Assembly (NCBI GenBank): GCA_041490445.1
Contig: JBGPTF010000024.1
Span: 1 to 32,437, forward strand
From: JBGPTF01 sp041490445
GTDB lineage: Bacteria; Acidobacteriota; Terriglobia; Acidiferrales; UBA7541
DNA length: 32,437 nucleotides
Reading direction: 5' to 3'
The translations under genes were made by a program, and so were the position numbers. This document shows, one piece after another, positions 32,299 through 32,437 of the stretch; position 1 is the stretch's first letter, and the number at the start of each line of letters is the position of its first letter. Under the pieces are notes generated by a model that worked only from the letters and a program-made list of their open reading frames with translations, did not search any database and was not told the DNA's origin.

Positions 32299-32437
32299 TG
32301 TAGTGCTCCCTGCTAATTTAGACAGTCAGGGCCTCGTTTTTTAGTACAGCTGCGAAAGCCAAGTAGGCCTCGTGCGGAGTGCGATTTGCGATTCCGCGAT
32401 GAGGCCGGTCGTGATTGTACTCCTCGATCCAACGAGC
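32299..32437 (-). mobile_element. 3' end of an IS3-like insertion sequence (right copy)
   Basis: Exact inverted copy of bases 2-140, starting with the terminal TGTAGTGCTCCC at 32299. The transposase runs leftward, so both IS copies point into the window. The full element continues beyond the window. Confidence 0.85.
32318..32437 (-). CDS. IS3-like transposase, C-terminal fragment (right)
   Basis: Same 39 C-terminal residues and stop as the left copy, encoded on the minus strand with the stop at 32318-32320. Identical in sequence to 2-121. Confidence 0.8.
   Translation of the reverse strand, partial: ARWIEEYNHDRPHRGIANRTPHEAYLAFAAVLKNEALTV

Noticed and set aside
1..32437. Composite transposon bounded by the inverted IS copies
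   Set aside because: The interior holds core genes (proS, prfB, metK, ahcY, lnt), and each IS cuts a gene at its inner edge; contig breakage at repeats is simpler.

Overview
The window is a GC-rich bacterial chromosomal segment of about 32 kb. Gene content and style suggest a member of the Acidobacteriota: an NfeD/SPFH/SPOR/Lnt/RF2 cluster, a stand-alone error-prone DnaE2, a short archaeal/Thermotoga-like SAH hydrolase, a zinc-tailed ProRS, and many secreted proteins of unknown function. The phylum is inferred from gene content; there is no rRNA marker here. I see no tRNA, rRNA or CRISPR array.

Both ends carry the same 139-bp tail of an IS3-like insertion sequence in inverted orientation (1-140 and 32299-32437). 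Each copy cuts a gene: a retropepsin-like/PDZ aspartic protease on the left and a TcmP-like protein on the right. Because housekeeping genes fill the interior, the ends are best read as an assembly broken at a multicopy IS, not as a composite transposon.

141-5000: truncated protease, then two genes (a VOC/glyoxalase-fold protein and a conserved unknown protein on the minus strand) bracketed by a duplicated promoter-bearing module (45 bp plus 226 bp). The second copy forms the long leader of proS. 5000-7500: two overlapping genes for secreted proteins, the second a metzincin-like protease with a calcium-binding-like C-terminal module. 7500-10800: a small membrane protein and a class A penicillin-binding protein. 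10900-13360 (minus): three genes for exported proteins, one being nearly only the same C-terminal module as the metzincin. 13587-13940: remnant of an IS1380-type transposase.

14131-20456: a dense plus-strand block for envelope functions and translation: TPR protein, NfeD membrane protease, SPFH/slipin protein, SPOR-domain protein, apolipoprotein N-acyltransferase, and release factor 2 with the classical +1 programmed frameshift. 20740-23229: metK and ahcY, making and recycling S-adenosylmethionine products. 23294-26157: a TldD/PmbA-type protease pair. 26202-27221: an exported sulfite-oxidase-fold molybdoenzyme.

27243-32298 (minus): the most unusual block. A truncated tcmP-like gene overlaps a CxxxCxxC radical-SAM gene of the spore-photoproduct-lyase type; this is followed by dnaE2 and a short, translationally coupled unknown gene. 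Together they look like a DNA-damage repair/tolerance operon in which tcmP has been broken by the IS.
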